Positions 3,784 to 5,376 of a stretch of DNA of 5,376 nucleotides are shown here, in pieces. Both the position numbers and the translations under genes were made by a program. The notes under the pieces were generated by a model that saw only the letters and a program-made list of their open reading frames with translations, was not told the DNA's origin and searched no databases. The stretch's first letter is position 1, and each line of letters opens with the position of its first letter. Origin of the DNA: Thermotogaceae bacterium (GTDB taxonomy: Bacteria > Thermotogota > Thermotogae > B21-G9 > HyVt-16); assembly GCA_011043375.1 (NCBI GenBank), contig DQYP01000155.1:1-5376 (forward strand), in the 5' to 3' direction.

Positions 3784-5064
3784 TTGAAAAACAGAATTTC
3801 ATTTTCCAAAAAAATCATCGCCTTGATTCAATTAACAATACTGACAGGAATTCAATTTTTATTAACACCTATAGATTTCTTTCATTACTTCCTCCTTTTA
3901 GATTTTCTCATAATCGTGGGGGTTTATTCCTTTAGAGGATATGAAATAGAGAACTTAAAAAGTTTAAATAACACAATTGTTTCATACACCTTAGGATCAT
4001 TCATGGCACATCTTTTAATGTTGATTCCCATAGTTCTTCAACCAAGGCAGTTTCCAAAACTGCCTTTTTTTACAACAGGCTTTGTTTCCATAACTATCCT
4101 TCCGATCGTTGCATATCTATTTGCAAAATGGTATTTTAAGATATTAAAACCTCAACACTATCTTGTAATAGGAAAAAAAGAAGAAATTGGTAAAATAATG
4201 GATGAAATTCAAAAAGCATCAATGGGAAAAATTCAGGTTTATTCATACATGAATCCAAGCGCAGCAGCACTAAGTGAAACCCTGGAAAAAGAAAAAACAT
4301 TTGATAAAATATTAATTGCCGATCCTAACCTGATAGATGGAATAAAACACCTGCTTGAAAAAGCTCGAGAAAAAAATATAGAAATAGTGTATTTACCAAC
4401 ACTTGTAGAGGACACTTTAAAAAGAATTCCAATTGAGGTTATCAAACTATTTGATGAATACTATGAAATAGCGTTTTCCAAGCATGTTGAAAGCTCTGTG
4501 AAAAGGTTGATAGATATAATTGGCTCAATTATAGGGCTTGTTGTTTTCTCACCAGTGATGTTGATTGTTGCATTAGCGATATTAATTGAAGATGGAAGGC
4601 CGGTGGTGTTTAAACAAAAAAGAGTTGGATTAAATAACAGGCCTTTTATACTTCACAAATTTAGAACAATGAAAGGCGAAAACAAGGAAGCAAAATTCGC
4701 AGGGCAGGAGAAAGATAGAATAATGAAAGTTGGAAAGTGGGCAAGACCATCTCGAATGGATGAAATTTTACAATTTTACGATATATTCCGAGGAAATATG
4801 AGCATAGTTGGGCCAAGACCAGAACAAGAAAAATTTGTAAAAGAATACTCTGAAAAAATCCCATTTTACAGTTACAGGCACAAAGCAAAACCGGGATTAA
4901 CAGGTTGGGCACAGATAAATTATTCCTATTCAGAAACTATAGAACAAACGAAAATGAAACTCAGCTATGATCTTTGGTATGTGAAAAATAGAAATATCCT
5001 TTTGGATTTGAGTATTATTCTTAGAACAATTGAGACGGTGTTGTTTAGAAGGGGTGGGAAATAA
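3784..5064 (+). CDS. Polyprenyl-phosphate sugar phosphotransferase (exopolysaccharide initiation)
   Basis: Enzymes of this type move a sugar-1-phosphate from a nucleotide sugar onto undecaprenyl phosphate at the inner face of the membrane, the first step of an exopolysaccharide or O-antigen repeat unit. The 426-residue protein has four hydrophobic segments (about 11-28, 32-50, 65-85, 99-118), a soluble Rossmann-like middle starting HYLVIG (125-130), and a C-terminal bacterial sugar transferase domain (PF02397). That domain starts KRLIDIIG (240-247), with a membrane-associated hairpin to 268. Key motifs are FKQKRVG (276-282), HKFRTM (291-296), the catalytic D326-E327, GNMSIVGPRPE (337-347) and PGLTGWAQ (370-377). 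The usual SLDELPQL is RMDEILQF here, but DE is kept. It is slightly shorter than typical members (about 450-480). It starts at TTG with a strong but possibly masked SD. The substrate sugar cannot be told. Confidence 0.92.
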   Translation: MKNRISFSKKIIALIQLTILTGIQFLLTPIDFFHYFLLLDFLIIVGVYSFRGYEIENLKSLNNTIVSYTLGSFMAHLLMLIPIVLQPRQFPKLPFFTTGFVSITILPIVAYLFAKWYFKILKPQHYLVIGKKEEIGKIMDEIQKASMGKIQVYSYMNPSAAALSETLEKEKTFDKILIADPNLIDGIKHLLEKAREKNIEIVYLPTLVEDTLKRIPIEVIKLFDEYYEIAFSKHVESSVKRLIDIIGSIIGLVVFSPVMLIVALAILIEDGRPVVFKQKRVGLNNRPFILHKFRTMKGENKEAKFAGQEKDRIMKVGKWARPSRMDEILQFYDIFRGNMSIVGPRPEQEKFVKEYSEKIPFYSYRHKAKPGLTGWAQINYSYSETIEQTKMKLSYDLWYVKNRNILLDLSIILRTIETVLFRRGGK

Positions 5065-5093
5065 CAAAGAAGTTTTAATTCGATATACTACAA

Positions 5094-5099
5094 TATAAT
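5094..5099 (+). promoter_or_regulatory. Possible internal promoter (-10 TATAAT)
   Basis: A perfect TATAAT lies in the 109-bp gap between the phosphotransferase and the glycosyltransferase. The sequence at the -35 distance (AGTTTT, 5071-5076) is poor and no TGn precedes the hexamer. No terminator is seen in the gap, so read-through from upstream is at least as likely. Confidence 0.25.
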
Positions 5100-5173
5100 G
5101 GCTGAAAAAGTTGAGAGAAATCTTACCCTAACAAACGATAATCAATACCTCAAAAACCGTAGGAGGCTTTTCA

Positions 5174-5376
5174 ATGGGGCATGATGATAAGGCAAAGACA
5201 AAAATTCTACAAATGATCACGCGTTCAGATTGGGCAGGAGGGCAAAAGGTCCTTTATTCCATAGTTTATGGTTTGAAGAAGTATTACCCTGATGAGTTTG
5301 AGGTTGAAGTGGCATGTGGGCCGGAAAATGGAATGTTAATTCAAGAGCTTGAAAAAATTGGTGTGAAAGTTCACAT
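5174..5376 (+). CDS. Glycosyltransferase family 4 protein, N-terminal 67 residues only
   Basis: The ATG at 5174 has a textbook SD, AGGAGG at 5161-5166, 7 bases upstream. The visible part reads KILQMITRSDWAGGQKVLYS (residues 9-28) followed by a long helix, then FEVEVACGPENGMLIQELEKIGV (about 42-64). This is the first Rossmann half of a GT-B fold glycosyltransferase: strand, TRSDxxGGQ nucleotide/acceptor loop, helix, strand ending in a G-rich turn. TRSDxGGAQ-type openings are typical of GT4 enzymes that extend lipid-linked sugars. The gene runs off the window, so the EX7E motif and C-terminal domain cannot be checked. It is downstream of and co-directional with the initiating phosphotransferase, with no visible terminator between them. 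Together they probably add the first and second sugars of a surface glycan. Confidence 0.85.
   Translation, partial: MGHDDKAKTKILQMITRSDWAGGQKVLYSIVYGLKKYYPDEFEVEVACGPENGMLIQELEKIGVKVH

Noticed and set aside
4239..4912. Two minus-strand frames opposite the sugar phosphotransferase
   Set aside because: Antisense shadows of a gene with all PF02397 motifs intact.
5098..5184. 28-codon frame (MAEKVERNLTLTNDNQYLKN...) overlapping the glycosyltransferase start
   Set aside because: No SD, its ATG overlaps a TATAAT, and its end runs through the SD and start of the next gene. A leader peptide cannot be excluded but nothing supports it.

Overview
The window is about 35% G+C. It has strong AGGAGG-type ribosome binding sites, frequent GTG and TTG starts, and AGA/AGG arginine codons. 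Together with families that are common there (AAA_14/DUF4143 ATPases, AAA-ATPase-like/PF09820 proteins, polyprenyl-linked exopolysaccharide enzymes), this suggests a low-GC thermophilic bacterium, most likely one of the Thermotogae (Fervidobacterium/Thermosipho type). That placement is inference from style and family content, not a database match.

Layout. The left two thirds (1-3259) is an accessory block read leftwards. It holds an ATP-grasping AAA-ATPase-like gene cut by the window edge (1-264), a Fic-domain AMP-transferase fused to an excisionase-type helix-turn-helix (574-1518), and an AAA_14/DUF4143 ATPase (1928-3259). The three genes are separated by gaps of roughly 310 and 410 bp and appear to have separate promoters, so they are unlikely to form one operon. 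The right third is read rightwards: a polyprenyl-phosphate sugar phosphotransferase (3784-5064), then the start of a family-4 glycosyltransferase (5174 to the edge). These look like the first genes of an exopolysaccharide/surface-glycan cluster.

Between the genes. All three long gaps in the left part carry copies of one imperfect palindromic repeat of about 80 bp, all in the same orientation. Its left arm starts TGTCATCCCGAACG and its right arm ends CCTTCGGAATGACA. One pair of copies lies in a 114-bp tandem duplication. Another copy is followed on the minus strand by seven T and probably terminates the ATPase transcript. The 524-bp divergent region 3260-3783 also holds a clear extended -10 promoter for the ATPase gene, two matching dyads (TGACYT-N6-ARGTCA) centred 32 bp apart, a probable relic of an IS200/IS605 (tnpB-type) right end, and a leader for the sugar-transferase gene whose ribosome binding site can pair with two upstream segments.

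The best candidates for something new are regulatory: the paired operator-like dyads, the dyad over the fic promoter together with Fic's own DNA-binding domain, the possible SD-sequestering leader of the glycan gene, and the orphan tnpB-type end. I see no complete defence or mobile system in the window.
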